Positions 1-11,479 of a stretch of DNA of 64,000 nt are shown here, piece after piece. The notes beneath the pieces are model-generated. The model did no database searches. It saw only the letters and a program-made list of their open reading frames with translations, and was not told the DNA's origin. The translations under genes were made by a program, and so were the position numbers. The first letter of the stretch is position 1. Each line of letters begins with the position of its first letter. Origin of the DNA: Holothuria scabra (taxonomy: Eukaryota > Echinodermata > Holothuroidea > Aspidochirotida > Holothuriidae); NCBI GenBank assembly GCA_037179385.1, contig CM074195.1, positions 8,261,787 through 8,325,786 of the forward strand. Direction: 5' to 3'.

Positions 1-125
1 GACTTCATTTATTGATATCTCAGTGGAGAAATACATGTTCGATTTGAATGGAAGTTTCACGACACTGTGTATTGGTTCCTATTTCACACATGACATAAAA
101 TTTTTGCTTAAAATTCCCCTTTAAG
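1..125 (-). mobile_element. TTAA-flanked MITE, end fragment cut by window edge
   Basis: Matches the 51940-52066 end of the MITE: GACTTCATTTA, TATCTC, GATTTGAATGGAA, TTTCAC, TTTTTGCTTAAA, CCCCTTTAA. The rest lies left of the window. Confidence 0.75.
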
Positions 126-312
126 TCAGACCGGCCACTGTTTTTTCCAGTTGTGGCACACTGGTTTGTTTTCCCTACCCCATCGCCTACGCTGAGCAAC
201 AAGTACGATGACAGTAGGATCAATGATTAAAGTCGTTAAAATGACCCTGCCGGGACTAGAACTCTATAGATCTTCTGGCTGCAAGTCGGATGCTCTAACC
301 ATGCACGCAGTC
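120..312 (-). mobile_element. tRNA-derived SINE, 3'-truncated
   Basis: On the minus strand, from a tRNA-like head (GGTTAGAGCATCCGACTTGCAG, then box-B-like TAGTTCTAGTCCC) into the body AAACAAACCAGTGTGCCACAACTGG. The usual tail is missing because it abuts the MITE end at 125. Confidence 0.6.
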
Positions 313-339
313 GGTAAAGGATGGGACAAGAGCAGAAGA

Positions 340-552
340 GGTTAGGTTAGGTTAGATGGAGTTTTACGGCCCAGTTTCCAACCATTTGTTTCAAGTTGGG
401 AGGGCCACGGCTTTTTTTCTAGTTGTGGCTCACTGTTTTTTTTTCCCTACTCCATTGCTTATGCTAAGCACCAAGCACAATGGCAGTAGGTTTCGTTTTT
501 AAAGTTTTCGGTATGACCCAGCCAGGACTCGAACTCCAGACCTCCCGACAAA
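340..552 (-). mobile_element. tRNA-derived SINE
   Basis: Body motifs in order on the minus strand: box-B-like GAGTTCGAGTCCTGGC, GCTTAGCATAAGCAATGG, AGTGAGCCACAACTAG, TTGGAAACTGGGCCGTAAAA, then a CTAACCTAACC tail. The head is partly lost. Confidence 0.75.
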
Positions 553-750
553 AAACAGAAGAGAGAAACAGTGGCGTAGAGATGGTCAGAAATTTGGAAA
601 ATTGGCAGGTTTGAGGGTATATTGTGTATTGTATATGTGATTACTGGAAACAATTACATAAATGGATGTAATCTATAAAATATTTGAGTTACACTGAACG
701 TGTGGAGAGGGATAGCGTGGGGTTTATTTCCATTATTTTGTTAGTGCAAG

Positions 751-1011
751 CTATAGACGAATGCGGACAGCAAGTGATGGTCTGATTTAGTCGGCCATAA
801 CTGGGGTCCATCACCTATTAATCTTTCAAATTCCTCGTTTACCTATATCATGGATGGACTAAATTGAATCTTAATTCACTCAATTTCACTGAATATGAGG
901 GTTTGAAATTCATGTAGACAATAAATAAAGACAATTTAAGACTAATGGACCCCACTAATGGCTGCCTACATTCACTAACACATCACGATCGCTAATCGGA
1001 TTCGTCTATAG
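751..1011. mobile_element. CTATAGACGAAT-type MITE, copy A
   Basis: Inverted ends CTATAGACGAAT and ATTCGTCTATAG. Interior marks are CAGCAAGTGATGGTCTGATTT, CTGGGGTCCATCA and TTTCACTGAATATGAGGGTT. Flanking TA suggests a Tc1/mariner-type origin (inference). Confidence 0.85.
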
Positions 1012-1725
1012 GTTACAGTAGATTCATTTGTTGTTAATTGGATTACTTCGTAACCGATTGATTACCCCCCATCTATAACGCTACTCCCGACACCGAAAAC
1101 TGATTGATCGCTCAAGCACTACCATACCAAACATCTTTCGCTTAAGTATTGATTTTTGTGAGGAAAATGACACTTTGATAAATAACAATGTTATCTTTGC
1201 GGCGGGATCCTAATCTGTCAAATTGGAACTGTGTAAAAACCGCGCTGCATGCACGACCCTGTGAGGTTACATGATGACGTTTTCTTGAATGTATGTTAAT
1301 GTAATCATACCAGAGAGCTGTCGCTCATACTAACATACTTTGCTGAATTCCGTGCCTTCATCTAGGGTTAGCTACGTTTCCGGATTTACTAGACCCCCCC
1401 CCCCTTTTTTTCTGATTCGAGGTAACCGTGTCGTCCGGGCGGAGTTTTAAAATTTTCCAAGGTGTCCTGCAGCTTCTTCACACTTTTCTGTTTTCGCTTT
1501 CAAATTCACAATGTAATATTTTGCAATATCTAGACATTGGAGCTAATACTTTGACGAAGTACCGCATTAGCTCCATGATCTGGATACCTTTAAAAAAGGG
1601 GGCGCCCTCAACCAGATCGGGGGTTCCTGTCTTATGATAACCCTAACCAACGACAATATGACAATCCTCGATAAAAATGGTGGGACGAAACAAGGAAAAC
1701 TAACAATGACTAGATCATTCTTCCA

Positions 1726-2095
1726 TTAAAGAGGCTCATTGAGTTGGTTCATGAAATTCAACAAATTTTTCCAAACCTGCTAAGTTTCTTCACATTCTAA
1801 TGACAAGTGGTCAAACTTAGACAACCCCAATATACATACAAACAAATAATGTTTTATGAGTGAGTACTTAATGGTTCAATTCAGATTTCAAAAATTCGTG
1901 ACCAGACACTTTTTCAATTCATATACCAAAGCGATGCAAGTAAAGACACCACAAAACTCAAAATTTTAACTTGTCCTATGACTATTGGATATGAAACTAG
2001 ACTCATTATGTTAACTATGACCATTGCGGTTATGTATTAGTGACCCTTTAAAAATCTTATTTAGTCATGGATATCAACTCAATGAGTCCCTTTAA
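1726..2095. mobile_element. TTAA-type MITE with CTCATTGAGTTG ends, copy 1
   Basis: TTAAAGAGGCTCATTGAGTTGG-like left end and CAACTCAATGAG…CTTTAA right end, 370 bp. The inverted relative lies at 39708-40080; the blocks AATTCGTGACCAGACACTTTT and TCATGAAATTCAACAAATTT are shared. Confidence 0.8.
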
Positions 2096-4128
2096 ATGTT
2101 GTGGCGTTCTGAAGCTTCAACCAGGGAGGTGTTACTTATCACACCTCCCTGCTTCAACATTGATACCGGAAGCGGGTTTGTTCCCTGTATTTTTGTCGAG
2201 GATCATAGACGAAGTTTCGCATATTTTAAATGAAAGGCAAATTTACTGTAGCCTATCTTTGTACCGAGAACCTACGTGAAGAATTTTTCTCCTGCATATT
2301 GTAATTAAATCGGTATCAATTCATTCGCAGAGTGGCCAAAAAAGACGCTCCTCGGAAAATGTTTATAGAATGTCTCAAGCCTGCTACTTTCAGAAATGTT
2401 GGAATTCCTTACATCTTTATTAGAGTTTAAAACAACATTCCACGTCTTAGAAGAAATCCCTCCTCAGCTTACCCGGGGAAAAGTTGTTTCCAAGCGGTGA
2501 AAATCGTGCGGACAAGTCACACGTACAATGCCTCACACACAGACAGACACAAACACGCACACAGACACCAAGACTCAACAGTATGGTTCTACATATATTG
2601 GGCTTATCCAACTTAAGAACCAAAAATTATTTATAAATAACTAAATAAAAAGGAATAAGTAAAAAAAAATACTAAAATTAACAAAACGGATCAAAATTAG
2701 AAGAATCCCACTGAAAAAAACGACCGCGGGCATGATCCAAATGAGGTCATTGATCGTAATATAGCTTCAGTAGGCCTGGGAGGTGTTATGAGACAGTTTT
2801 AACACTTCAAACAAATTAAACACCTTTTGAATTGACAGGATTATTACTCAGATCAGGTGTGCGGACTAAACACCTGCCTGTTCATACACACAGTTGTTGA
2901 GGGGCAAGTTGGTGACGGAGAAAAACAAGATAAAACTAATATATAATACCAATCTATATGCGTATATGGGCTCCTCTCTGCAAGGGGTGAGGACAACACC
3001 GACTCTGAAAGAAAAAATATTATTTTCCCGAATTTCAGCAAACTGGTGACACGTATACGAGCTTACAAGCTAATCGAGAAAACTGGGATGGACGGGTGTT
3101 TTTCGGATGGATCTATAGTGAATAAAAAATTTGATTAATTTCATAGTAAGCGAGTGGAGAGAGAATTCTTGTTGTCATGCCCAATATATGTATGGTACTC
3201 ATGATGCAAGAAAGACTATACCTGAGCGGTGTCATCTGCACGAAACGCCCTGAAAATTTGAAAAAAAAGACGCGATCTCTCAAAAAGCCGGAAATATATA
3301 TGTCCCACGATTGTAAGTAGAATATAAGCAGTCGTTATATAGTTTGATGTTCTTTTACAATAAAGCTATTCGTGTGCCTGAAAAATTATGCCGTTTCCCT
3401 CTTTGACTGGGTGCTTGTCGATTAACCCCTGCAAAAACGCCAATGAATAAAAACCCTATCTATACATGGAAGTACTGGCTTGGGACATGGACTATTGCAC
3501 TGCTGTAGGCCTAGTAGGAAGCAGGTTCATCGGGAGCCGAGATGTGAGTACAACATGCTGCAATCAGAAATTTTCGGTTATAATTTCTTTCGCGATTATA
3601 CCGCTAAATTTGTCATTGAGAGACTGCCAAAACTAACAAGGAATTTATTAAATAAACGAACTAACAAAATTTGTGGTTCTAACGTTCCGTCAACAAGACG
3701 ACTTGAGTTGGAAGCTCCAAGAAATAATCGTATATATCGTATTAAAAGTTTAAAAGCAGTCCTTGGTCAGAGGAAAATTCAGTTTTCTACAGGTACGGGT
3801 CACAATCTGCATGATCATTACCCACGGTCTGATTATGGGAGGCTGATGGGACATATTGCCATATGTCTACAACAGTATCTGAGAGTGTCGTGCACTGTTC
3901 TAAAGCACGGTCTCAGAGTTAATAGTTGTAACCTTGCCTTCACCTCCCCCTTCCCCTCCGAAATAAAAAAAAAATCAAATATAGGCTAACCACTGTTTAT
4001 TTCGTTGTGTTATTTTTTTTATAAAAACTGAACAGAACACTTTAGGAGCTTCCCGAGACGCCTGTTTCGATCCATTCCGGGAATCAGTCAGTCGGAGAAA
4101 GCACTCGGAAATAGTCAACGAGGCTGAC
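2096..4128. other. Unassigned stretch
   Basis: Contains a C run and CA/GA-rich simple sequence (about 2530-2575) and a 169-codon open frame at 3480-3989 that resembles no family I know. No splice-bounded exon was convincing. Confidence 0.5.
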
Positions 4129-4554
4129 CCGAGCGTCAGTGGCGTAGCTACTGGGGGCGGGGCAGGGGGGGGGCAAGTTGCCCTCCCCCCGGAAAAATTT
4201 TTGTGGAAATTTGATGAAAATGGGGAAATTTGATGAATCTTCTTATTATTACAAAAATTTCTGTTAGAATAAGAAATTGTGAGACATTTCTCCCACATAT
4301 ATCGTATTTTCATGCAACAAATTAACTCAGATTTCGTCAGTGTCGCATGAACCGGCCAAATTCGCGTTCCACAGAAATGTCCTCGCCGCGTAGCAGACTG
4401 AATGTTCTCTTGTGCTTGTATACGCACGGGGGTTATGATCAGTGCATTTCAGTGCACAGGAAGCTGTTATTCACGTGATACTTTGGGAATTCAGTAAAAG
4501 GATGTGAAAACTGACAAGTCACTTTATGGCAAGCGAAATGTCCAATAATTAGAA

Positions 4555-5145
4555 AAATCAAGTTTTTCGATCGAAAAACCAAGTTTATCGGTCGAAAACC
4601 AAGATTATCGGTCGAAAAACCAAGTTTATCGGTCGAAAAACCAAGATTATCGATCAAAACCATGTGTTCCGCCGATAAACTTGGTTTTTCGACCGATAAA
4701 CTTGGTTTTTCAACCAAAAATCTTGGTTTTTCGACCGATAATATTGGTTTTTCGACCGATAAACTTGGTTTTTCGACCGATAAACTTGGTTTTTCGACCG
4801 ATAAACTTGGTTTTTCGACCGATAAACTTGGTTTTTCGACCGATAAACTTGATTTTTCGACTGATAATCTTGGTTTTTCTAATTATTGAACAAACAACAT
4901 GTAATATCGGCCGAAAAACTTGGTTTTTCGAATCACTGGACAAACTGTTTCGAAAAACCAAGTTTATCGGTCGAAAAACCAAGTTTATCGATCGAAAAAC
5001 CAAGTTTATCGATCGAAAAACCAAGTTTATCGATCGAAAAACCAAGTTTATCGATCGAAAAACCAAGATTATCGGTCGAAAAACCAAGATTATCGGTCGG
5101 AAAACCAAGTTTATCGATTATTTCGAAAAACTTGGTTTTTCGATT
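4555..5145. repeat. 21-bp tandem repeat array, left arm, with internal inversions
   Basis: The unit is TTTTTCGACCGATAAACTTGG and variants. Orientation switches: minus-type units about 4555-4655, plus-type about 4670-4890 and 4905-4930, minus-type about 4955-5120, plus-type about 5125-5145. The array can therefore fold on itself as well as with the right arm. Because 21 is a multiple of 3, five of six frames stay open and yield spurious ORFs such as repeated GFSTDKL. Confidence 0.95.
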
Positions 5146-5449
5146 ACCATGGTGATTTGCCGGTACTACTTTCTGCGACCACGACATGCTAGATGGCGGC
5201 TCCTTCAAAATGATTGATACATATCATTTTGCATAGCTTAGGTCCGTAACTTCTAAAAAGAACATCATCAAGAAACAAAAATGGAATTAAGGTTGGCCAA
5301 AATCAGTGGCGTAACCAGACCTGACTGTCCGGGTGGGGGGGGGGGCAATAGCATAGAGGTTTCCCGATTTTGTACTAGTTGAGCTGTTGAGATGATGTAC
5401 ACTGTTTTAGTTTGTGGGTGTCTTAGGGCCTCAAGGGAAGTGTTGTGTT

Positions 5450-6319
5450 TAGTGGCGTCGGAGGCAATATTGAAGTGGGGGGGGGGGAGTACAGTTTTGG
5501 ACCATGCAACTCATTATACCCCATTGATCAAAAGGTACATTTTTATACTAAATTTTTTGCCTTTTCTACGAGCAAGAACAAATTTTTTTAAGTAATTCTG
5601 ATTTCTTTCTTTGGTGTGAACACTGCTATATTAGGTACATACCGAAAATTTGGGTCCTTAAACACATTTGTAAATATGGAGCTTGTATTGCAGGAAGCTT
5701 TCTGGGTTTCCCATGAGGAAGTTTAAAGAATTGGGGGATTACTGACGAATCTGTACCTCCTTCAAATATTGGTGGCAAATCTGAGAATGATTGCATTCTA
5801 AAGTCCTCCCGACTGTCTGGCAAAAAGCCGTTCGGCGAAACCAAAGTATAAACTGCTTCCAGAAGAAGCTAGATTGCACGATTACTCAGTCGTTGATGCT
5901 ACCTAATGTTATCTAAGGCATACGAACTGGCACTTTACGATTACATTTCAAAAGTTTCTCGAACTATTTAGACAAAATATTTCAAAATCAAGAGCTTTCA
6001 GTGAAGAAAATTTGGAATTCTATGAAAGACAGTGTACAAAAATGGCAATATAGCTGCGGTGTCTCTTGATGATGTAGTGTCACATGTGCTAAATATCCGA
6101 TTTTGTCATTTCCAGAGCTCGGAAAAGTTTGCCAAACTGATTTATGTGCGACAGCAAATGCACCTCACATTGCAGTTTAGTTGCAGCTCCTTTTGAGATT
6201 TGGAACAATGAAAAAAGGGGATTCATTACCCGGGAGGAGCGGAAGCATGGTTCCGCTGCTTCATTTTTCACGGGGGGGGGGGGTGTCACCGCCCCCAGTC
6301 CCCGCTTTCTACGCCTATG
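5450..6319. mobile_element. G-rich ~0.87-kb hAT-like repeat inside the foldback centre
   Basis: The left end is (T)AGTGGCGTCGGAGG plus a G run; the right end is TTTCTACGCCTATG. Flanks GTTGTGTT and GTGGGGTT could be a decayed 8-bp duplication. The interior (GGAGCTTGTATTGCAG, then CTGAGAATGATTGCA, TAATGTTATCTAAGGC, CAGAGCTCGGAAAAGTTT) recurs at 11480-12256, and in part at 10600-11190. Confidence 0.6.
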
Positions 6320-6944
6320 GTGGGGTTGTGGACTGCTCCCCTCCTCAAACACCACCATCTGAATATAATTTTGATTACTTTTCACCTCAAGTCCCTTTGA
6401 CAGAGAGTCGGGATGACTTTAAAAAAAGATTACTTTTCACATCCCAAATGCGAGCAAATTTTATGCAATATGGTCAACACTTACATGACTTGGTGTCTTC
6501 AGGTAAAACGAAAAATATACACGAACTCAAGTTTAACAATTCATATGTCAACATGAAAATATATCTGATATATTACATCCAAATAAACATTTTTTAAACG
6601 TTAAAGGAAAAAACGCTTTATGTTCTTGGTCTTCTTGCATGAACGGTCTTTAAATGTGGGCTGTATTGTCCTATAGTTAAGTTCCATTCGTCAGATGGTC
6701 ATATACTGAATGTATTGATGACTGGATCAAAGTCAATACTCGCAGAAATGTCGCTTTCTGTATAATGAGGAGAGCACGATAGGAAAGTCTTTCCTCCGAT
6801 AAAGTGGACCTCAGATATTATTATATTAACTTTAGGCGACTAAATGAATGTTCATATATTTTTCTAAATGAATGTTCATATATTGACCAAAACAGTGTTC
6901 CACGGAGGCAGATCATCCTTGCTTTTGATGTTATAGTTGGTCCA

Positions 6945-7095
6945 CTTTCTTTCTTTTCTCAATTTTCTCTTTTTTTCCTTCCCCATTTCTTTCCTCCCCC
7001 TCCTTTTTCCGTTTTCCTTTTTTCTTCTGCCTTTCTTTCCTTCCCTTCCCCTCCTTTTCCTCTTTTTCCTTTTCTCTTCTTCCATTCCTTCCATT
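6945..7095 (+). repeat. Polypyrimidine tract
   Basis: About 150 bases almost purely of C and T (runs such as TTTCCTTCCCTTCCCCTCC), in the foldback centre. It produces opposite low-complexity frames rich in Phe/Pro/Leu or in Lys/Arg/Glu; these are not genes. Confidence 0.9.
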
Positions 7096-7439
7096 TCCGT
7101 TTTTTGTGTCGGGATGGGGGCACGCTACTCACCGTTGAAATGAGCGAAGATTTGGCAGTCGACTAAGGAATGAAGCAACTTTAGGTTCTGACGATCTTTC
7201 TTGTCTGTTATGGTGCTGAAACAGTTGATAATCACAAACAAGAATATTATTTTGGCCAACCTAAATTCCATTTTTGTTTCTTGACGATGTCCTCTTTAGA
7301 AGTTACCAACGTTAGCTATGCAATATGATATGTACTGTACGTACGTACTGAGCTGCATGCATGTTGTTACATAGCCCATCAATTTGATGGAGTCGCATGT
7401 CGTGGTCACAGAAAGTAGAACCTGCAAATCACCATGGTA

Positions 7440-7970
7440 ATCGAAAAACCGGGTTTTTCGAAACAATCGAAAAACTTGGTTTTTCGATCGAAAAACTTGG
7501 TTTTTCTACCGAAGAACTTGGTTGCACTAATTATTGGACGTTTTGCATTGACAAACTTGGTTTTTCGACCGATAAACTTGGTTTTTCGACCGATAAACTG
7601 GGTTTTTCGACCGATAAACTTGGTTTTTCGACCGATAATCTTGGATTTTCGACCGATAAACTTGGTTTTTCGATCGAAAAACTTGGTTTTTCTAATTATT
7701 GGACATTCGGCTTCGAAAAACCAAGTTTATCTTTCGATATACCAGATAGATCGAAAAACTTGGATTTTCGACTGAAAATCCAAGTTTTTCGACCGATAAG
7801 CCAAGTTATTTTGAAAATCCAAGTTTTTCGACCGAAAGACCAGGATATGGAGATAATCTTGGTTTTTCGACGGATAAACTTGGTTTTTCGACCGATAATC
7901 TTGGTTTTTCGACCGATAAACTTGGTTTTTCGATCGAAAAACTTGGTTTTTCTAATTATTGGACATTTCG
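7440..7970. repeat. 21-bp tandem repeat array, right arm
   Basis: Same unit as the left arm, mainly plus-type at about 7440-7715 and 7855-7960, with inverted and degenerate units at about 7716-7840. The end motif TTTTTCTAATTATTGGACATT appears inside the arm (near 7690) as well as at the terminus, so whole arm ends have been duplicated. Confidence 0.93.
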
Positions 7971-10040
7971 CTTGCCATACACTACCGTAGACCCCCGAGG
8001 TTGTTATGTTCTTTTACAAGCTAGCAGTAGCTGTACGATTTTACTCTGTGTAAATAACGATGGATGGGGCTGAAACAATCCATGGCCAACGATAAACTTA
8101 AAGTTAATCTAGAAATTAGAATTAACGGGATCTGTTGGCACACTTACATTTTGTTACTTAGCCTAATCCTTGGAGGCTTACAAGCTAGTTCGGGAAAATA
8201 GCTTTCTGCTCACTTTGAGTGTAACAAGAAATGGACAATGAGTACCTTGTAGCCTTCTACACTTAACAGACTGCTTTTCTCACAGGATATCCTGTGTGAT
8301 CGAGCCACTATTAGGCCTCCTTAATGGCGTGCGAAGGGGAGACCATTGGGCATGCCCCCCTCACAGATGCCATTTTTTCTTTGTTCTAAAAATACGTAGT
8401 CTAACTTCATTACCACAGATTTTACTTCAAAAGATAGCATATGTGGCACTAGATTGCTTATAAGGACACCTAATTTTCAAAAACTTTCAAATGGGAAGGA
8501 TTGTCCCTGCAAGGTCTTTCAGTGATGTCATTTTTTTTAAATCCTACAAATAGACCTAGGCAAATTCTGTCAAATTCCAATTTTACTTAAAAAGGTAGAC
8601 TCTGTTTCCCACTGGTGGCATCGATAAAAAAGACTACATGTTTAGATTCTCTTTACAAAATAAATACGCTATTTTGACCATCTGAGGGGTCTGACTTTTC
8701 GAAACTTTCTTTACGCTCCGCGCCAACCAATGGTGGCGCTTCGCTCGGTCTTTTGGGCAAAATTACATTTTTTGGGTAAAATTAGCTCTTAACTCTCTGA
8801 TCACTTTGCAGTTTGCGAACATATTTTGAAGTGAGCATTTTATTGCAAACGACAAAAGAAGAATGCGACTGGCTAGATTCTTCGTATTAGCCTGGAAAAT
8901 GCTATTTCCGGCCATCTAAGGGGTCTGATTTTTCCAAATTTTCTCTACGCTCCGCGTCAACCAATGGTGGCGCTCCGCTTAGATACTCTTTATGACAAAA
9001 TAACATTTTGTGGCCAATGAAACCAAAAATACCGATCAATGCTCTTTTATTTTGACTCCTGAAAGTGTGCAAATTTAATGACAAGTTTTGCTTCGTAGTG
9101 TAGCATAAATGGCATAAGGAAATGCATGTCAAGACACAAAAGTTTCAGTTTTATCCTCATGAACAACCACGATTCAACTTTTAACACTGTTCCTGTCAAA
9201 GTCGAAAATCTTGCACCATTTTGCCTCTAGGCTCCTTGAAAACGTCAAAAAATTTCCGGACACCCCTCCCCTTAGACCATACTGCATGCCCCTCCCCTTC
9301 ATAGAAATCCTGCGTTAGTACATACAAATAAACCAGATATTGTTTATCAAAATAATATACTTTGTTATTTCCGATTGCTCTATGTTTTACTTTAAGATTA
9401 AAATGCACGTAACATTACAAAATGACATGGTAATGTTGTTATACTTGTAAGTTTGCATATTTTATATGAAATACATACACATTGACCGGGAAAAGTTTTG
9501 GGGAAATTTCATACCTTTGCCCCCCCCCCCCCTGGAAAAAATCCTAGCTACGCCACTGCCGAGCGTTAACACCTTTTTGCATCTCAGTCCTTCACAAAAA
9601 CAAACATTTTCTAAAGGTGCGATGGGGGTGGGGAAGATTTAGACCTCTCCCACTCCAGGACAGCGCAGTGCATGGCCTCCCCACACTTGCTTTTATTAGG
9701 CTAGGTTTAAGGGCGCTGAGTGTTGAACTGTGGTGAGAACGGAGAAGTAACGACATCAAGTGGAGCGACACAATCAGCTGACGCATAGCTCACAGAAAAC
9801 ATGGCTTAATATACCTCTCAGATTTCCGGCCACCCTATGAGTTTCAGCAGCAAAGTATTCTTTCGAAAACATGTAGGCCCAAGGCCTATGGAAATTTACA
9901 TTTCCACTATGCCACGTAATAAAGGAGGCGATTAGAGAATTTCAAATATGAACAATTCATCACTATTTATGCTGAATTCCAAAACAAAAAGGGACCCAGG
10001 CTGCCAGAATCCTAGAGTTTGGGCCGTATAATCCTTAGAG

Positions 10041-11190
10041 GCAGTGGCGTAGGAAGCAATATGAAAGTGGGAAGGGGGGGGGGGACGGCCGAACAAGTTT
10101 GCACCTCACCCCACCCCATTGACGACCGTTGTGCGTGATGCTCCGCATAAGCAATGAGATATTGAAAACAAGCCAGTGAGCCACAACTGGAAAATGGCCG
10201 TGGCCGACTCAACTTGAAGCAATAGGTTGGAAACTGGGCCGTAAAACTCCATCTAAGTAACTCACTAACTAACCTAACCCATTGACCAAAAGGTACATTT
10301 TTATGCTAAATTTTCCATTTTTTCAAGGAGCAAGAACGATTGTTTGGTTTTTTCTTTTTAAATAAAAAAAATGAAATGCTATGACTCATTTTTTCAAGTG
10401 AAACTGCGTACTGAAAAGGTGGAAATAAACGTGTTTCCTGCAGCCATGCTACACAAGACAACAATTCTAGTAAATCTGTACCCTCTGCAACAGTGACTTT
10501 TTTCGGAGGGGGGGGGGGGCGTTAGCACCCTAATTTTCCGATTTTTTGTTAAGTATGAATATACTATTGTATTAGGAGCGTCAAGTTGCAGCGCGCGGAG
10601 CGCACCGAAAAGTTGGGTCCTTTTAGACAAATATTTCTAAATATGGAGCTTGTATTGCAGAGAGTAGTTTAGATTCAGGGTTTCCTGTAAGGAAATTTGA
10701 ATATTTGGGTTACTATCGAAAAATCTGCGTTTCCTATTAGCATAATCTGAGATACAGCATGTCGACTGAAGATCGTTGTTGCAACATCATGTTATCTATT
10801 CTCGGCGACATTCATAAAGCTCCCGTATAGTTTGTTGCCTTTGTCAGACAAAATATTCAAAAGTAAGAGCCTGCACTGAAGAAAATTTTAGGGAAACGGC
10901 ACTGTAGCGGCTCGGGAAAGTTTGTCACTCCACTCCTTTTTGACCACTCACTGCATTAGGGGCTGTAGGCCTAATTTAGGGCCCGAATTAGCGCGAGGAA
11001 TATTTTGCCTTTTTAAAACTAATAATTACAAATACGGAACTTTTAGGAGGAAAAATTCGGAATTTTATGAAAGAAAAGTTGGGAAACCCACACTGTAATT
11101 CACTGGTGTCTCAAATGGCAAATTCCCGAATTTTTCACTTCTTCAAGGCAGGGAGACTGTTGCCCCCTGCCCCTTGTAGCTACGTCATTG
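10041..11190. mobile_element. G-rich hAT-like repeat, second copy, disrupted
   Basis: It begins GGCAGTGGCGTAGGAAGC followed by G runs and carries the same interior blocks as 5450-6319 (CATTGACCAAAAGGTACATTT, ATGGAGCTTGTATTGCAG). A SINE fragment sits at 10118-10280. It ends in a C-rich block with TAGCTACGTCATTG, possibly a decayed right terminus. Borders are uncertain; the right end might instead be at 12256. Confidence 0.5.
10118..10280 (+). mobile_element. SINE fragment (body and tail)
   Basis: 5'-truncated: CCGTTGTGCGTGATGCTCCG, AGCCAGTGAGCCACAACTGG, GGTTGGAAACTGGGCCGTAA, and a CTAACTAACCTAACC tail. Embedded in a G-rich hAT-like repeat. Confidence 0.75.
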
Positions 11191-11479
11191 CTCTGCAACA
11201 TTGAACATCGGGTAACACTTTGACATTTCAATAACTAAAGGCTCCACCTACACAGACTTCTCAACTGACATGGTTGAGAGTTAACTGATGATAGGTGTAT
11301 GTGAAATTATTTGAGTACGGTGGGCCTGAACTGCTTCCCTGTCTGAAATATGCTGTCTTGCTCGAAAGACTATCAAAGCGAAGCGCCACCTTCAGGAGGC
11401 GCGGAGCGTACAGAATATTTTGAAAAATAGAGGCTCTGAGACATCCGGAAATTGCATTTCTTGGGCTTGTAAGTAGCAC

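Larger units (their letters stand above)
4524..7980. mobile_element. Foldback (FB/TU-like) element of 3.46 kb
   Basis: Terminal repeats TTATGGCAAGCGAAATG and its inverse at the right end (…CGCTTGCCATAC) lead into arms made mostly of a 21-bp tandem repeat. Inner arm parts (about 5148-5303 and 7250-7440) are also inverted copies of each other, seen for instance as GGAATTAAGGTTGGCC against GGCCAACCTAAATTCC. The related element at 19625 has the joined sequence CAAGTCACTACCG where this one is inserted, implying a 3-4 bp duplication (ACT at 4521-4523 and 7981-7983). The 1.95-kb centre holds other repeats and no transposase. Long inverted arms of short tandem repeats are the hallmark of Drosophila FB and sea-urchin TU elements. 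Confidence 0.85.
4137..9558. mobile_element. hAT-like DNA transposon relic, interrupted by a foldback element
   Basis: Termini CAGTGGCGTAGCTA and TAGCTACGCCACTG form the inverted repeat, each followed inward by a long G or C run. A perfect 8-bp target duplication CCGAGCGT flanks it (4129-4136 and 9559-9566), as is usual for hAT. Removing the foldback at 4524-7980 leaves about 1.96 kb that matches the element at 19625-21374 along its length. No transposase frame is present, so it was non-autonomous or is decayed. Confidence 0.88.

Noticed and set aside
3480..3989. 169-codon open frame
   Set aside because: No recognised domain, no splice or polyadenylation context, and composition like its surroundings; not called as a gene.
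4662..5217. Overlapping open frames of 75-178 codons on both strands
   Set aside because: They are translations of the 21-bp foldback array in several frames and have no gene signals.
5304..5350. Another CAGTGGCGTAACC hAT left end in the foldback centre
   Set aside because: No matching right end or duplication could be found, so no element was drawn.
6804..7166. Phe/Pro-rich membrane-like frame and its Lys/Arg/Glu-rich antisense
   Set aside because: Both come from a polypyrimidine tract in the foldback centre.
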